Part shown: one piece after another, positions 32,988 through 45,985 of the stretch
Numbering within the stretch: position 1 is the stretch's first letter
How the letters are laid out: every line of letters begins with the position of its first letter
From: Macrolepiota albuminosa
Lineage: Eukaryota > Basidiomycota > Agaricomycetes > Agaricales > Agaricaceae
Reading direction: 5' to 3'
Length of the DNA: 64,000 nucleotides
Assembly (NCBI GenBank): GCA_027475525.1
Contig: JAMWFC010000051.1
Span: 2,774,616 to 2,838,615 of the forward strand
Notes under the pieces: model-generated
The model's database searches: none
What the model was told of the DNA's origin: nothing
The model's input: only the letters and a program-made list of their open reading frames with translations
Position numbers and translations under genes: made by a program

Positions 32988-34175
32988 CGAAACCACTTCT
33001 TGTCGCCAAAATGGGACGAAACAAAACCTCGCGAACTAACGCAGTACTTCAAAGAGTTGGAGTATCTGCTACGCGACTGTCGGGTGACCGACGATACACA
33101 GATGAAAGAATACGCCGCCAGATACGTCTCATACGACACAGCCGAATCATGGACAGGGCTGAAGGAGTTCCAAGGACTTACTAGTGACGCACCACCTAGG
33201 CCTTTTACCTATGATGAATGGAAAAAGGCTATCATTCATTTATATCCTGGCGCCGAAGAAGCTACGCGTTATACGGTAATGGAAATCCAGAAGCTAGTAC
33301 AGGACACCTTCGCGGCTGGTATCTATACTTTAGGAGCGCTATCGACTTATTATCGCGATTTCCAGCGGATAGCGAGATGGCTGGTCCAAAATGGGAAGTT
33401 ATATGGGAACGAGGAGCGCCGTTTGTTTCAACAAGGATTCCCGACTTCGTTATGGACTAAGATTGCGCGACGCTTGGAGATCATTATGCATGACCATCAC
33501 CCCGAGGAACCATACGACATAGAAAAGGTCTTTGAGGCAGGAAAGTGGGTATTAAAGGGCACGGATACGGGTATACCATTACAGCGACCTGGGGCGGACC
33601 ATGGAGGAATGGCACCCAAGACAGAGTCGCCAGCACCTAGCGCCGCCAATGACCGTAATGGGTACGTCAAGAAGGAGGATTTGGAGAATGCCGTTAACAA
33701 TGCAGTTGCTAACGTCATGAATAAACTGGAAACCTTGATCTCGACTAGTCTTTCGGCGCCTAGAAACAACGTACCGACGGGACTTTGCCATTTTTGCGGC
33801 GAGGCAGGACATACCATGACCAGGGGTAGGTGCGCTATCCTTGAACAATATCTGCGACAAGGGAAGGCGCGCCGGGGAATGGACGGGAAACTAGTCTTAC
33901 CCTCGGGCGCTATCATTCCCCTATATCCCGAGCATAAGACGTTCCAAGGACGCATTGACGAGTGGCACCGTCGGAACCCCGGGAACTTAGCGACAGGCAA
34001 CCTGAATAGCACGACGACAACAGAAGCGGAGGCGACTCCTCAACAAGCACTAATTCACGAAGTACTCCAGCTAAACGCTATCAGTGACCGACCCACGCTG
34101 TCCCGCGAGGAAAGGATTGAGACGCTAGAAAAGGAACTGAGGTCGCTAAAGAATCAGGTCTTCGATGGAGTGGAG

Positions 34176-34329
34176 ATCAAAAAGGGCAAGCAGCCTTTAA
34201 AGGATTACAGGCCGTCGGGCGCGACGACAGGCCCCGCCCCAACACCAGCCTCATCAAAAAGGGCAAGCAGCCTTTAAAGGATTACAGGCCGTCGGGCGCG
34301 ACGACAGGCCCCGCCCCAACACCAGCCTC
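34176..34329. repeat. 77-bp tandem duplication in gag of C
   Basis: Copies 34176-34252 and 34253-34329 appear identical; the B gag has one copy. Confidence 0.92.
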
Positions 34330-34725
34330 AACCTTCTAGCACTAACGACGAAGTACCAGAAGCCACCAAGGCGCCGGCCGTTCCGGAACCACCGCTACAT
34401 CCTTACGCTGGCCTAGGGGGCAACTACGCCCCGCCCCTAAATCGTAACTTCGGAGCGCCAGATAAACCTACGGGGGGATATCGACCCACAGCGCCTATAT
34501 ATGATCTGGAGAAGTCTAAGTTAGTTTTTGATCGCATCATGCAAAGTCAGGTTACGCTATCGGTAGGAGAGTTATGCAGCGTGGCACCAGATGTCAGGAA
34601 CCAGATGCGTACCGCGGTTACCCCTCGACGAAACGTAGCTAACAATGTAGCGACGGTGGACGAATGCGACGACGCGCTGCCTGGTTTCGCATATATAACC
34701 GAGACGGTAGCTCCTGAAACCAAGG

Positions 34726-34879
34726 AAGAGGTCGCACCACCTAAAGAAGCCACGTCCGTTGACCCGGTCGAAACCTACCTCAAATCGCTAAGATCTAGCG
34801 ACAAGAGGTCGCACCACCTAAAGAAGCCACGTCCGTTGACCCGGTCGAAACCTACCTCAAATCGCTAAGATCTAGCGAC
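34726..34879. repeat. 77-bp tandem duplication in gag-protease linker of C
   Basis: Copies 34726-34802 and 34803-34879 appear identical; B and E have one copy. Confidence 0.92.
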
Positions 34880-35364
34880 GACCCGCCATCTTGACTGTAG
34901 CCCAAGACTCTCACGCGATTCGCTCAATTATGCTGACAGTTGATGGGAAAAGCAAAATAGAGTCGATCGTGGATAGTGGATAGCGGATCCCAAATTATTT
35001 CAATGGCTGCCGACGTCGCTAATGAGCTGGGTATCATTTACGATCCAACGATCATTCTTAACATGCAGAGCGCTAACGGCACGATTGATCGATCCTTGGG
35101 GATGGCTCGGAACGTGCCATGCGCTATAGGCGATCTAACGTTCTATCTACAAATTCACATACTTAGATCGCCTGCCTACGATTTATTATTAGGAAGGCCC
35201 TTCGATGTGCTAGCGCGATCAGTAGTCAAAACAACGTCCGAGGAGGAAACGACGCTAACTATTAGCGACCCCAATTCTGGAGTCAGAAGAACGGTACCGA
35301 CATTTCCCCGAGGGAGGTTCCAGAAGCCTGGACCAAGAAAGCGACCTTACGTTAGCGACGAACC

Positions 35365-38300
35365 TTGCGAGTGTTTTCCGGCGCCATCGAGGAGATGAGT
35401 GATGAGGATCATGGAGATGAAGCGCTTATTTTGGACTATAATCATCGGACTGGGCAAGTAACCTTTATATCATATACCCCTTTAGCCCCTGAAATCTTGA
35501 ACACTTCTACGTCGCTTACTAGCGAAGCTTTATCCTACTTATACCTCACTGCATCCGATATTACTGAAAATCTTTCGACAGACACTTACTTCGTTTCTTC
35601 CCCTGATTCTAAAGAACCTTTGATATCCGGTTTCGCTAGAAACCAGAGTTCCATTTATAATATGTTTGCTAACAACAGTACCCCTAAGCGCAAAGGGGTT
35701 CAGGTTAAAAAGAAATACAAGCCAGTAGCGCTTAAAACGAAACCGGTAGCAAGTGGCGTACCCGAAGAATTTCGCATCGAGAGAAAAATCATTGGAGACC
35801 CGTTAGCGACCCTTCCCGAGCTTAATCCGAACCCGCCACCCTTCGAGCCTACCGGACGATTCACGGAAGAACGACGGGCGCTATTCCTTAGCGCCCACGA
35901 TACAGGCTTTCTATCGACGGCGGAACTAGATGTATTGACCGACATTATGCGAAAACAAAACAAAGCATTTGCTTGGGAGGATTCCGAACGCGGTAAACTG
36001 AGAACTGACTTCTTTCCACCAGTGGTTATACCAACAATACCTCATGTACCTTGGACCGAGCATAACCGACCGATACCGCCGGGTATTGAAGCGGAGGTTT
36101 GCCAAATTATTCGTTCCAAAATAGCGGCGGGAGTTTACGAGCCTTCCAATTCGGCATACCGGTCGCGATGGTTTTGTGTACTGAAGAAAAATGGCAAGCT
36201 ACGTATAGTTCACAGTCTGGAGCCGCTGAACAAAGTCACGATTCGTCATTCAGGGGTACCGCCCTTCCCCGATCACGTCGCTGAATTGTTTGCGGGAAGA
36301 ATATGTGGCGCTACCCTGGATCTGTACGTTGGCTATGACAAGCGCTTGATTCACCCTTCCTCTCGCGACTTAACGACATTTCAAACGCCATTCGGAGCGC
36401 TACGACTGGTTACACTTCCCATGGGGTGGACGAATTCGGTACCCATATTCCACAACGACATTACATTTATTCTACAACCCAAAATACCCCACCATGTGCT
36501 TAGTTTTATCGACGATGTTGGCGTTAAGGGCCCAAAAGATTGGCGCCTTGTAGATGGCAAGCCCGAAGTGCACCCGGAAAATCCTAATATCCGCATGGCG
36601 CTATGGGACTTCTTCCAATTGGTCAACCGGGTGCTTCAGCGCATGAAATATTGTGGTGGAACGTTCTCAGGACACAAGTTGGTTCTTTGCGCACCACAAT
36701 TTAAAATTTTGGGGCACGTTTGCACGCCAGAAGGCAGGATCTCTGAGGAGAGCCGATTAGCGCTTCTGGAGAAGTGGGGAGTCTGCCATAACCTCTTGGA
36801 AGTTCACGCGTTTCTAGGCACGGTAGGCGTGCTGCGCATGTTCATACACCATTTTTCACATCGAGCGCACCCGCTAAATCGCTTAACTCGTTCAGGGGTC
36901 CCCTTCGAATTCGGACCCGACCAAATTAACGCCCAAAAAGACTTAGTGAAGGCGCTGCAGGAAGCGAAGCCATTGGTACCCATCGATTATACTACATCCG
37001 ATCCAGTTATACTTGCCGTCGACACCTCTTACATCGTGGTCGGCTTCTTTTTATGTCAATGTGATAGCGCGAATCGAAAAATCAGACGCTACCATCGCTT
37101 CGGATCAATTACCCTTAACGACAGAGAGTCGCGCTATAGCCAGCCCAAACTGGAATTATACGGATTGTTTCGAGCGTTTCAGGCGCTACGCATGTATCTT
37201 ATTGGGGTTCGAAACCTGATCGTCGAAGTCGATGCACGCTACATCAAAGGGATGCTTCAGAACCCAGACATTCAACCTTCGGCTAGCATGAATCGCTGGG
37301 TAGTAGCGATATTAATGTTCCACTTCGAGCTCGTGCATGTTAAGAGTGCGTTTCACGGACCTGATGGACTATCTAGGCGACCTAGGCAGCCGGAGGACGA
37401 AGTGCTAGACGAAAGCAATAACGATGTATTTGACGACTGGATTGACCGGTTGCACGGTTTCATACATATTATTCAATTGCCTATTTTGGCCCTTCGCGAA
37501 GACCAACCTATCTCGATCTGGCTACACCCTATCATTCCGTACCAACCTAAACCGTATCAGGCTCCATCGACTTTTTACACGGCCAGTATCTATAACGTCG
37601 CTAAGCCGCATAATGATCTAAAGATAGTCAAGGAACCAAGACTCTTACAGGAAGATAGTCGCAACCTTCCATATTCGGCGGTACCTCGTAGCGCCAAGGC
37701 TAAGTCAGAAGACCAACGAGTTGATCAGGTTAGGAAATGGTTACAGGATTTGCAACGACCATCAGACCTTACGGACACGGAATACGCCACCTTCATTCGA
37801 TATGCAACGACTTTCTTTATGGTTGAAAATCGGCTTTGGCGACGAAATAGGTCTGGCGCGCACAAATTAGTAATCAAGCCCGAGGGCCGCGTCAGGATTT
37901 TGCGCGCTATGCATGATGACTTGGGACATCGAGGACTCATACCTACAACCACCACCTAACTCAATCCTGTCCTCTACCGACCTTATTGCTAGGCGCGCTA
38001 TTGACTTACAACAACGCATGGAGGATCTAGAGCGCCTACACGAGGTGGTATTTCAAGCTAGACGACAAGCCGCACTACGATTTGAAAGCGAACATAGCGC
38101 TACTATCCGAGACTACAATTTTACAGCTGGCGCCTTAGTGCTAATGCGCAACTCGAAAATCGAAGTAACCCATAACAAAAAGATGCGACCTCGATACCTA
38201 GGGCCCCTCATAGTCATTTCCCGCAATAGGGGAGGAGCCTACGTACTCTGCGAGCTGGACGGCTCGGTTTTGCATCGACCGGTAGCGGCGTTTCGACTCA

Positions 38301-38437
38301 TTCCCTACTTAGCACGTGAACACATTCCACTACCTTTGCCGGCGCTAGACATTGACACGGCCAAACTGCGAGAGCTTGAAGAGACTGAGTTGGTGGACGA
38401 TGACGAGATCAATCCTGATGACGAAGAGGAACAATGA
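35365..38437 (+). pseudogene. pol: pol of element C with integrase deletion
   Basis: RT (VTLPMGWTNS, FIDDVG near 36510) and RNase H (LAVDTS, KLELYG, VEVDAR) are uninterrupted to 37959. Just after the integrase finger start (MHDDLGHRGL) the sequence jumps to the late integrase segment YLQPPPNSIL at about 37945 and continues to the GPY/F-like end at 38437. Compared with B, about 0.65 kb coding the finger cysteines and the DDE core is missing, and the two parts are in different frames. The break sits at CATACCTACAACC, which could be a microhomology deletion or a contig misjoin. Confidence 0.85.
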
Positions 38438-38577
38438 AAGACCACGGAAAACGAGGCGCCAGCGGTTAGCGCCCCCTGCTACGGACTTAAAACATGCGCT
38501 AGTAATCATGAAGAGGGTGCATAACTGGGTGATACTAATACATGCGGCACTACTAAACTATACTTGACTACGAAAGT

Positions 38578-39300
38578 TTAAGACAACGACGACGACCACC
38601 GACGAGGGCCTTTGACTCGCTCCTTGTGTCGCCTATAGGCAGGAGGAGCACCGGAAGGGGGACGTATGGCAGCGTTAGGCGGCGTGGGAGGAGCGACTGG
38701 AGGAGGAGGCACGGGAGCGCGAGGAGGAGGCACGGGAAGGGCGATTGTAGGTGGAGCGCGGGAAGGACCTGGGGGAGCGGCGGGACGAGTAGAGGACGAG
38801 TACCACCCGGCCTCGTCCAAGCGACGCTCTAAAGCTGTGAAAGGAACGATTATGCGGTCGAGCACGGCTCTACTAGCGCTAAGGTTGACAAGAACCGGAA
38901 GAGGGAGCCAGGAAAGGCTCTAGAAAAGGACAGGGAGTTAGCTAACCAAAGCTAGGCGAAAAAGGGGTATAGGTACTAACCAAACCCCCGGTCTCGCGGA
39001 GAAGACTATGAAGGCTCAACGCGGTACCAGTAATGGTCTGCTCCTACGACACGCATAAGTATTACCTAAAGCATGCGCTAATAAAGGGTTTACGGTGACT
39101 AGGGCCGGGTCCGTATCTATCTCCCATTCGGCGGAGGCCGCTAGCAGGATCCGGTATCGGCGCACAAGGGTCAATATGTTGCTGTTCTCTTGCGGGAAGC
39201 CGCCGTCAGGCATTAACGCAAGGAAGCGCTCGAGGCGATCTAGGATGAGAGGCCGGTGAACGAGTACGGGGTCATCAAGAAGGAGGGAAGGTTCTGGCAT
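38578..39300 (-). CDS. Antisense gene 3 of element C
   Basis: Counterpart of 26047-26771 in B. ATG 39300 (MPEPSLLLDDPVLVHRPL), LTLVRRYRILLAASAEWEID, then a downstream exon VPFTALERRLDEAGWYSSS with the Pro/Ala-rich and basic tail GPRRWSSSLS, stop at 38578. It faces pol, 140 bases from pol's end. Middle splice sites are unsure. Confidence 0.6.
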
Positions 39301-39538
39301 GATATGATACTAACCGGGTTAACAGCGCCAGAACCCATAAAATACCTCAAGCTACGTGCAGGGTCGCAGATACTTGGGAACTCTTACATGCGCAAAACAA
39401 TCATGAGGGGGGGGAGGCAGTGATGCATTTCATTTAACTACGACAAAAAGAAATCAACTAGCCAAAGTCTGTCAGCCCAGTGGCGCCACGGAAAAGAAGG
39501 AGCCGACTTACATAAACGACATGGGAGACGGACAAGCA

Positions 39539-40050
39539 TCAAGGCCCGGGCAGAAGGAGAGGCCTGGGAGGCCTCCAGCCTTCAGCAGGACCACGAAAAA
39601 GCCGGCCACCGGTAGACGAGCGAGGCGCCTGGCGGAGCGACGCGTTAGACAGAAGAAAAGAGGTAATAAAATGACAAACCAGGTAGTGACTCTCCTCCAG
39701 CAGCAGCTCAAGACGTTCTTTCATTTCCTTGGTCACGATTTGCTTGATTTGGAGACTATCAGAAGAGAAGGAGGGCGAAAAAGGCAATAGCGCACCTGAA
39801 AAATCCGACTCCAGTTTTTCTCCATACCAAAACGGGTCAACGGCAGGTCATCGTTCCAGATCTCACAGGCTACACGAAGTAGCTGGCAGCGACGACCTAA
39901 TTCAACGACTCCGTCGGTCAGTCCGGGTACGCCAACCGCTGGGTAGTGGTGGAAGAACGAGGTAGCGCGTTCCAGGAAAGTGGGGGGATCAATTACGACG
40001 TGAGCACGATCACAACAGGCAGTCCACACAATGCCGGTTGGGCTTTCCAT
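39539..40050 (-). CDS. Antisense gene 2 of element C
   Basis: Counterpart of 25221-25732 in B with the same total length of 512 bases. ATG 40050, exon 1 to 39796 (85 codons, MESPTGIVWTACCDRAHVV), then the helix exon and the TGGRLFRGPAEGW exon, stop at 39539. TATAAA at 40088-40093 (minus) stands 38 bases upstream. No known domain. Confidence 0.68.
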
Positions 40051-40577
40051 CGCAAAGACTGATGAGATGCTGTCGAGGCATGGGCAATTTATAGGACTCG
40101 GACGGTGTTTCAACTAGCGACAGCGTGGGAGGGCACTTCTCAAGGGGCTTGGACCCTGACGCAGACACGAGCCAATAGGATGCGCTGGAGTCCATTTTAG
40201 GTCGCACAAAGAGGGTATTAACCTTCGAGATCTAGCGCTTATACCCACCATCACCGAATAACCACAAGCAATCAGTGGCACTCTATTTCTTATACATTAA
40301 AACTTCTTGCATGAATCGACTTATTTTTCTACAGACGATACCTATTTCTTCCTAGGCTGGCGCGATATTGGCTATTGGGTCGCGCTGGTAATAGGGGTTT
40401 TTATGCCATGATGATTTACTGAGCGTTTCCCCTTTTTCTTACTTTATATTTTGATTACTTACAAACTGACGATTTCAAAACAAGGGGAGGGGAGCGTTTA
40501 TTTTTAGTATGGCTATCACAGACTACGTATCAAAATTTTCAAAGTCCACAAAAATTCGAAGCGCTACGGGCCGGCGA
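40051..40577. other. Spacer between antisense genes 2 and 1, element C
   Basis: Noncoding as far as seen; holds the gene 2 TATA box and the shared motif at 40402-40440. Confidence 0.6.
40402..40440 (+). promoter_or_regulatory. Conserved inter-gene motif, copy in C
   Basis: GATGATTTACTGAGCGTTTC then CCC and T-rich, same orientation relative to the element as in A, B and F; 140 bases past the gene 1 stop. Confidence 0.6.
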
Positions 40578-43165
40578 CTACGCATCAGACGTGGAGGGAG
40601 CGGGATCACCCAATGGAAGCAAGTCCCCGTCTTGAATGGCGTTACTCGCTTGCCACTCAAGCGCATCAGTGATGTCGTCATGGAGCTCAAGCAGGAGGAG
40701 CTCACGGCGCGCTAAGGTGGAGACACAAGGACGGAGGAGGGCGAGTTTGCTACCGATGACGTCGGTCGCGTCCTCAACCTGGCGAAGTTGTTGATGGAGA
40801 TCGGCGGCAGGACAAAGGGGAGTGACAGGATAAGAGAACTCATCCTCAAGCCAGGGATAGGCGTCGCCGGAAACGCGCATGGCGGGGGGAGGAGTCCAAA
40901 AAGGATCGAACTTAGCGGAGGTCAGCGGAGAGGCGAACTAACTAGGAAATGCAGACTTACTCGAACGGTTACGGGAGCACGGGGGGTCCATTCATGGCGC
41001 TCATCGCCTGGGGACATGGCCCTAGCGGAAGAAAGGCGGATGCCATAGGAAGGCAAGTACCTCCAGCGGCGGCGGCGCTCGCCCTGAGCTACTAGGGTCC
41101 CTTCGGACTCAGGCGCGGTAGAGGACTCGCGAGTACTGGGGAAGGAAGAGAGGCTACGAGGAGGGGTAAGAGATGGTGTAATAGGAAGGGCGACGGGGGA
41201 GGCGCTAGCCGCGACAGGCTCGGGGGCAGGGGTAGCGCCAGCAACAGACATTACGACATCTTCGGCGGGAGGGATATTCACGACAACCGGAAGCGAAGGA
41301 GTAGGGGACCTAGCGACAAAGAAGTTAGCACCGCCTGGCGAGGAAAACCCAAAGACTACGCACCAATTACCACTGGGGCCACTCTGATAAGGGTTAGCGG
41401 CAAAAGGGGGAGTAATGCGAAGCAGAAGAGCGCGTACCGCCAACAGCGCATCAGTGTCGACTACAGGCCCAGCCTCATCGTCATCCTCACCCTCAGCGTC
41501 CCTCTCGGTATCCTCGCCTTCATCAGTAGACGACTCGGTAGAAGACAAGACGACGGGAGTAGCAGGCGCTAGCTCCCGGCGCTTACCGGGACTCTTGCTA
41601 GGAGAGGCGACAATAGGCTTACGCTTCGAAGGGACGGGACGACGGGGAGAACGGGCAAAGGGGGCGGTCACGGTAGTACCATCTTGGGTGATGGGAAGCG
41701 CTAGGCTTGCAGCGCTAATCACAGTGGGCTGACGAGTAGCGGCCAGATCGCGTTGCTGCAACACAAAGGCCCAGGCGTTACGAACTAAGACTGCGCGCTC
41801 GTAATTGCGCTGCATGATAGCGTCCCTACCACGTTTGCGAGTACAAATCCCATTGAAGGCACAGCCCCGTTTCAACGCATCGCAACGGTAGCAGGGAAGA
41901 GAGGCGGTAGGAAACCAGCAACCCTCAGGATCGTTTTCAGACCAGCATTTATCGCACTGGGAAAGAAGTTAGCGACGTCATCAAACTTTCAGGGACAAAC
42001 ATGCACTTACCGCACCAATCTTCGCCCTAAAGGCGCGGCGCTCCACGGGTGCCACCGTAACCTTCTTCTTAGCGCCGAGCACCTGGACACCAGCCGGGAG
42101 GCCGGTATCAATGACGGTAGTATCGCGACGAAGGCGCAGCAAATCACGAAGCTCCGCGTCGGTAAACATAGTTTGGTTGGGCGCCTAAGAAGGGCTTGAT
42201 CAGGCGCTAGAGACAAGCGATCTTAAAAGGAAACACTTACGACATACAAAGGGGCAACACGAGCAGGGAGATTGACCTAAGAAGAAGAGTGAGTAGAAGA
42301 ACTAGAGGCAAGAAGACAAGGACGCACGGTACGTTTAGGAGGACTAGCGAGAGTAGGGGGCGCGCGATTAATAACGACGGCGAAGTTACAGGGGGGAAGG
42401 CGAGAAATAGTATGGGTAGGTCCGGGCCGGGGCTCACTGGCGGTAACGGCAATCCGTTTGATGGCCGAGTGAGGAGGCGCAGTACGAGTGGGAGAAGCGA
42501 CGATGGGTGCAGGGCGAGCGGGAGAAGCATCGCCACGAAAAGGACTACCAAGAACGCAGTACGAGTGGGAGAAGCGACGATGGGTGCAGGGCGAGCGGGA
42601 GAAGCATCGCCACGAAAAGGACTACCAAGAACGGAAGGAGGCAGAACGGAAACAGGAGCAGCAGGAGCGGCCGGAACGGAAGGAACGGTAGAGGCCGACG
42701 GGGCGCTAGGAAGACTTGCAACGGTGGGCGACGTAGCAACCGACTACTCAGGGTTAACACGGAAAATGTGAGGAAGAAAAGGAGGGAACTCACCTCGCCA
42801 ACCTCGGTACTAGCCAGCAGGGCGTCGATCTCGTCGGATAGAGAAGGAGCCTAGTATGGGCGCTGAACCTTAGCGCCACGAACCTAAAATCAAACCTAAA
42901 AACTTACGAACAAGTCCACGAACGGTAGCAACCAATCGGCACCCTCATATTCACGGTACCAAGCCATGCACCATTCACGAACCTCGACGCCCCGCGCCCA
43001 GGAACTGTCAGAGCCGCGGACCACGAGCCAGCGCCGATAGAGTTGCATAATGCCAGGGACGGTTTGTGGCGCATCGGCGGGACCAACAGACTTAGCGCGA
43101 TCAAATAAATAAGAGGCTTTAGCCAGGAAATTGCGAAGAGCAGAGGCATCGAAAGGAGTGGACAT
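40578..43165 (-). CDS. Antisense gene 1 of element C (zinc-cluster-like)
   Basis: ATG 43165 (MSTPFDASALRNF), TATAAA at 43217-43222 on the minus strand. Exon order as in B: 86-codon exon 1, short exon 2, Pro-rich exon 3 (holding a 77-bp duplication at 42478-42631), a 12-codon exon, the FTDAELRDLLRLRRD exon near 42175, then the cluster exon from about 41957. The cluster keeps all six cysteines and the Trp lost in B (CDKCWSENDPEGCW). Acidic and Pro-rich stretches and the C-terminal EWQASNAIQDGDLLPLGD domain follow, stop at 40578. Apart from the duplication no break was seen, so this is the best family-1 copy. Confidence 0.75.
42478..42631. repeat. 77-bp tandem duplication in gene 1 of C
   Basis: Copies 42478-42554 and 42555-42631 appear identical; B has one copy. 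Confidence 0.92.
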
Positions 43166-43275
43166 GTTGGAAAGATGGGAAGGAAAACACGAGAAGGTGA
43201 AGGGCTAAAAATGATTTTTATAAGGCGCCGGCGGCATCATACGGACCGTAGCGCAGTCAAATTAATGACGGCGTT

Positions 43276-43311
43276 TGACTGAGGACAGTCAATTTTTCAG
43301 TTGGGGGGAGA
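43276..43311 (+). promoter_or_regulatory. Polypurine tract block of element C
   Basis: The same 36 bases as at 16778, abutting the 3' LTR. Confidence 0.9.
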
Positions 43312-44381
43312 TGATAGGCTTCTACTCGGACTGAGCGCATCAAGGGACATTATAGGCCAACCGACACTTGACGTATTCAGGACTCTAGCGACCAGTTGGG
43401 AATATAGAGCAGCTCTAGCTCTGGCAAATTACTACAGGATGTGGAAACTTATCCTAACCCCTAGCTACCAGGCCTACAGCGCACTCCTTTCACCTAGCCC
43501 AAGGACGAAGGAGGCTCATAACGTATAGCGCTAACACAACGACGGGAGAGGACTATAACTAAACCCCGATCACTTCCAGAAGGAGCCAGCAGCAGGCGCT
43601 GCCATTGGATGAGGCACTTCAATCAGAAGTCTAAAGGGATCAATGACGGCGGCACTGGATATACTTAAATCCGACATCTGGACCTGATAGGAACTAATAC
43701 AATGAGTAGCGCTGACATTAGCGCTCACGGCATCTGTCGAGGATTTTCCGACCATACCCCGGAACGGCCTGGCCAATCGGAGTTATAGAAAAGTGAGCAG
43801 ACTCGTACAACTCTAAGTCAATATAGAGTCACCGCAGGTCGCCGTGGGTCATAACGCCGTTGGTCGCCGTCAGCCATGTGCACAAGGTCGCCATTGACAG
43901 GTCGCCGTTAGAGTAAACCACGAGGAGAGGTGCTAGGAGGTAGCGCCGCAGATGGATTTGTATCTTGGCAAACACAGTAGCGCACTGTATATAAAATAGC
44001 TACTTTTCATGTATATAACAACGAATCGCAACCCCTCGAACTCACAGTTACACTTAGCGTTCAACTCGCGCTAGCTTCCTTCGACTTCGTCCCTAAGTCG
44101 GGCGCTAGCTTTGTCTATTTCGTCTTCATCGTTTACGGTGCCACCTACGGGCACAATACGCGGCGCTATTCGTCTTTTCTCCAATATTCTTGCCTAAACT
44201 ACGACGCTTACCGTCTGCCAGGTAGCCCCCGAAGCACTATAATCTAGCGCATCGTTTTACTACTTCCACTTGAGCACACCGGGACTCTGTCAGGACTCCT
44301 CACAACTACGAACGCCAAGCGCTGGAGACGGCGTTGTACTGCGTATACGTCCAGCGCACCCAACCACAGTTGGCGTCATCA
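43312..44381 (+). repeat. 3' LTR of element C (family 1)
   Basis: 1070 bp, TGATAGGCTTCT to GGCGTCATCA, followed by the target repeat ACGT and B's gag. Confidence 0.95.
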
Positions 44382-45985
44382 ACGTTCCGTCGAGGGGTAA
44401 CCGCGGTACGCATCTGGTTCCTGACGTCTGGCACCACACTGCATAACTCTTCTACCAATAGCGTAACCTGACTTTGCATGATGCGATCAAAAACTAACTT
44501 AGACTTCTCCAGATCATATATAGGCGCTGTGGGTCGATATCCCCCCGTAGGTTTATCTGGCGCTCCGAAGTTACGATTAAGGGGCAGGGCGTAGTTGCCC
44601 CCGAGACCAGCGTAAGGATGTAGCGGTGGCTCCAGAACGGCCGGCGCCTTGGTAGCTTCTAGTACTTCGTTGTTAGCGCTAGAGGTTGAGGCTGGTGCTA
44701 GAGCGGGGCCTGTCGTTGCACCCGAAGGTCTATAATCCTTTAAAGGCTGCTTGCCCTTTTTGATCTCCACCCTATCGAAGACCTGATTCTTTAGCGACTT
44801 CAGTTCCTTCTCTAGTGTCTCAATCCTCTCTTCGCAGGACAGTGTGGGTCGGTCACTGATAGCGTTTAGCTGAAGAACTTCGTGAATTAGTGCTTGTTGA
44901 GGAGTTGCCTCGGTTTCTGTTGTCGCCGTGCTATTCAGGTTGCCTGTCGCTAAGTTCCCGGGGTTCCGACGGTGCCACTCGTCAAGGCGTCCCTGGAACG
45001 TCTTATGCTCGGGATAAAGGGGAATGCTAGCGCCCGAAGGTAAGACTAGTTTCCCGTCCATTCCCCGGCGCGCCTTCCCTTGTCGCAGGTATTGTTCAAG
45101 GATAGCGCACCTACCCCTGGTCATGGTATGTCCTGCCTCGCTGCAAAAATGGCAAAGTCCCGTCTGTACGTTACTTCTAGGCGCCGAAAGACTAGTCGAG
45201 ATCAAGGTTTCCAGTTTATTCATGACATTAGCGACTGCATTGCTGACGGCAGTTTCCAAATCCTCCTTCTTGACATACCCATTGTGGTCATTGGCGGCGC
45301 TAGGCGCTGGCGACTCTATCTTGGGTGCCATTCCCCCATGGTCCGCGCCAGGTCGCTGTAATGGTATACCTGTATCCATGCCTTTTAATACCCACTTTCC
45401 TGCCTCAAAGACTTTTTCTATGTCGTATGGTTCCTCGGGGTGATGGTCATGCATAATGATCTCTAAGCGCCGCGCAATCTTAGTCCATAACGACGTCGGG
45501 AATCCTTGTTGAAACAAACGGCGCTCCTCGTTCCCATATAACTTCCCATTTTGAACCAGCCATCTCGCTATCCGCTGGAAATCACGATAATAGGTTGATA
45601 GCGCTCCTAGGGTATAGATTCCAGCTGCGAAAGTGTCTTGTACTAGCTTCTGGATTTCCATTACCGTATAACGCGTAGCTTCTTCAGCACCAGGATATAA
45701 ATGAACGATAGCCTTTTTCCATTCCTCATAGGTAAAAGGCCTGGGTGGTGCGTCACTAGTAAGTCCTTGGAACTCCTTCAACCCTGTCCATGATTCGGCT
45801 GTGTCGTATGAGACGTATCTGGCAGCGTATTCCTTCATCTGTGTATCGTCGGTTACCTGGCAATCGTGTAGCAGATACTCTAACTCTTTGAAGTACTGCG
45901 TTAGTTCGCGAGGTTTCGTTTCGTCCCATTTTGGCGACGAGAAGTGGTTTCGGGGTGGCATGCGCTGATTGTTCAGCTGATCCAT
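44382..45985 (-). CDS. gag: gag of element B, N-terminal part, split by element C
   Basis: ATG 45985 (MDQLNNQRMPPRNHF), open without stops to the C insertion point. Capsid-like region, knuckle CHFCSEAGHTMTRGRC with x2-x4-x6 spacing near 45150, then a charged linker and the conserved GGYRPTAPIYDLEKSK. The frame resumes at 31344. Upstream, 46371 to 45986, the frame stays open (PGALPRQTLDQELEAAPDSL) as in A and C, with no ATG at its start. Confidence 0.85.

Larger units (their letters stand above)
32879..35398 (+). pseudogene. gag: gag-protease of element C, frame broken at joins
   Basis: The gag start ME-QPNNQRMPPRNHF lies at 32879, repeated at 32956. A capsid-like region and the knuckle CHFCGEAGHTMTRGRC (spacing x2-x4-x6) near 33786 are followed by linker, gag C-terminus and protease with DSGSQIISMAAD near 34975. 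The end at 35398 overlaps pol in the -1 relation. The frame breaks coincide with three 77-bp duplications and with small indels at 34880-34985 (for example an 8-base repeat of GTGGATAG), not with nonsense codons. Upstream of the ATG an open frame from about 32522 (PPETRAQRQRRLL) parallels element A. Confidence 0.8.
31345..44381 (+). mobile_element. Element C: family-1 Ty3/gypsy, full ends, three antisense genes
   Basis: LTRs 31345-32491 and 43312-44381, both 1070 bp once the first is corrected for a 77-bp duplication, and nearly identical. Target-site duplication ACGT at 31341-31344 and 44382-44385, splitting B's gag. Order: LTR, primer-binding site, gag-protease, pol with an integrase deletion, antisense genes 3, 2, 1, polypurine block, LTR. 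It is the youngest layer of the nest G-A-E-B-C. Confidence 0.94.

Noticed and set aside
40788..42854. Plus-strand open frames opposite to gene 1 of C (Gly/Arg-rich)
   Set aside because: Shadows of the Pro/Ser/Ala-rich antisense coding; composition explains their openness.
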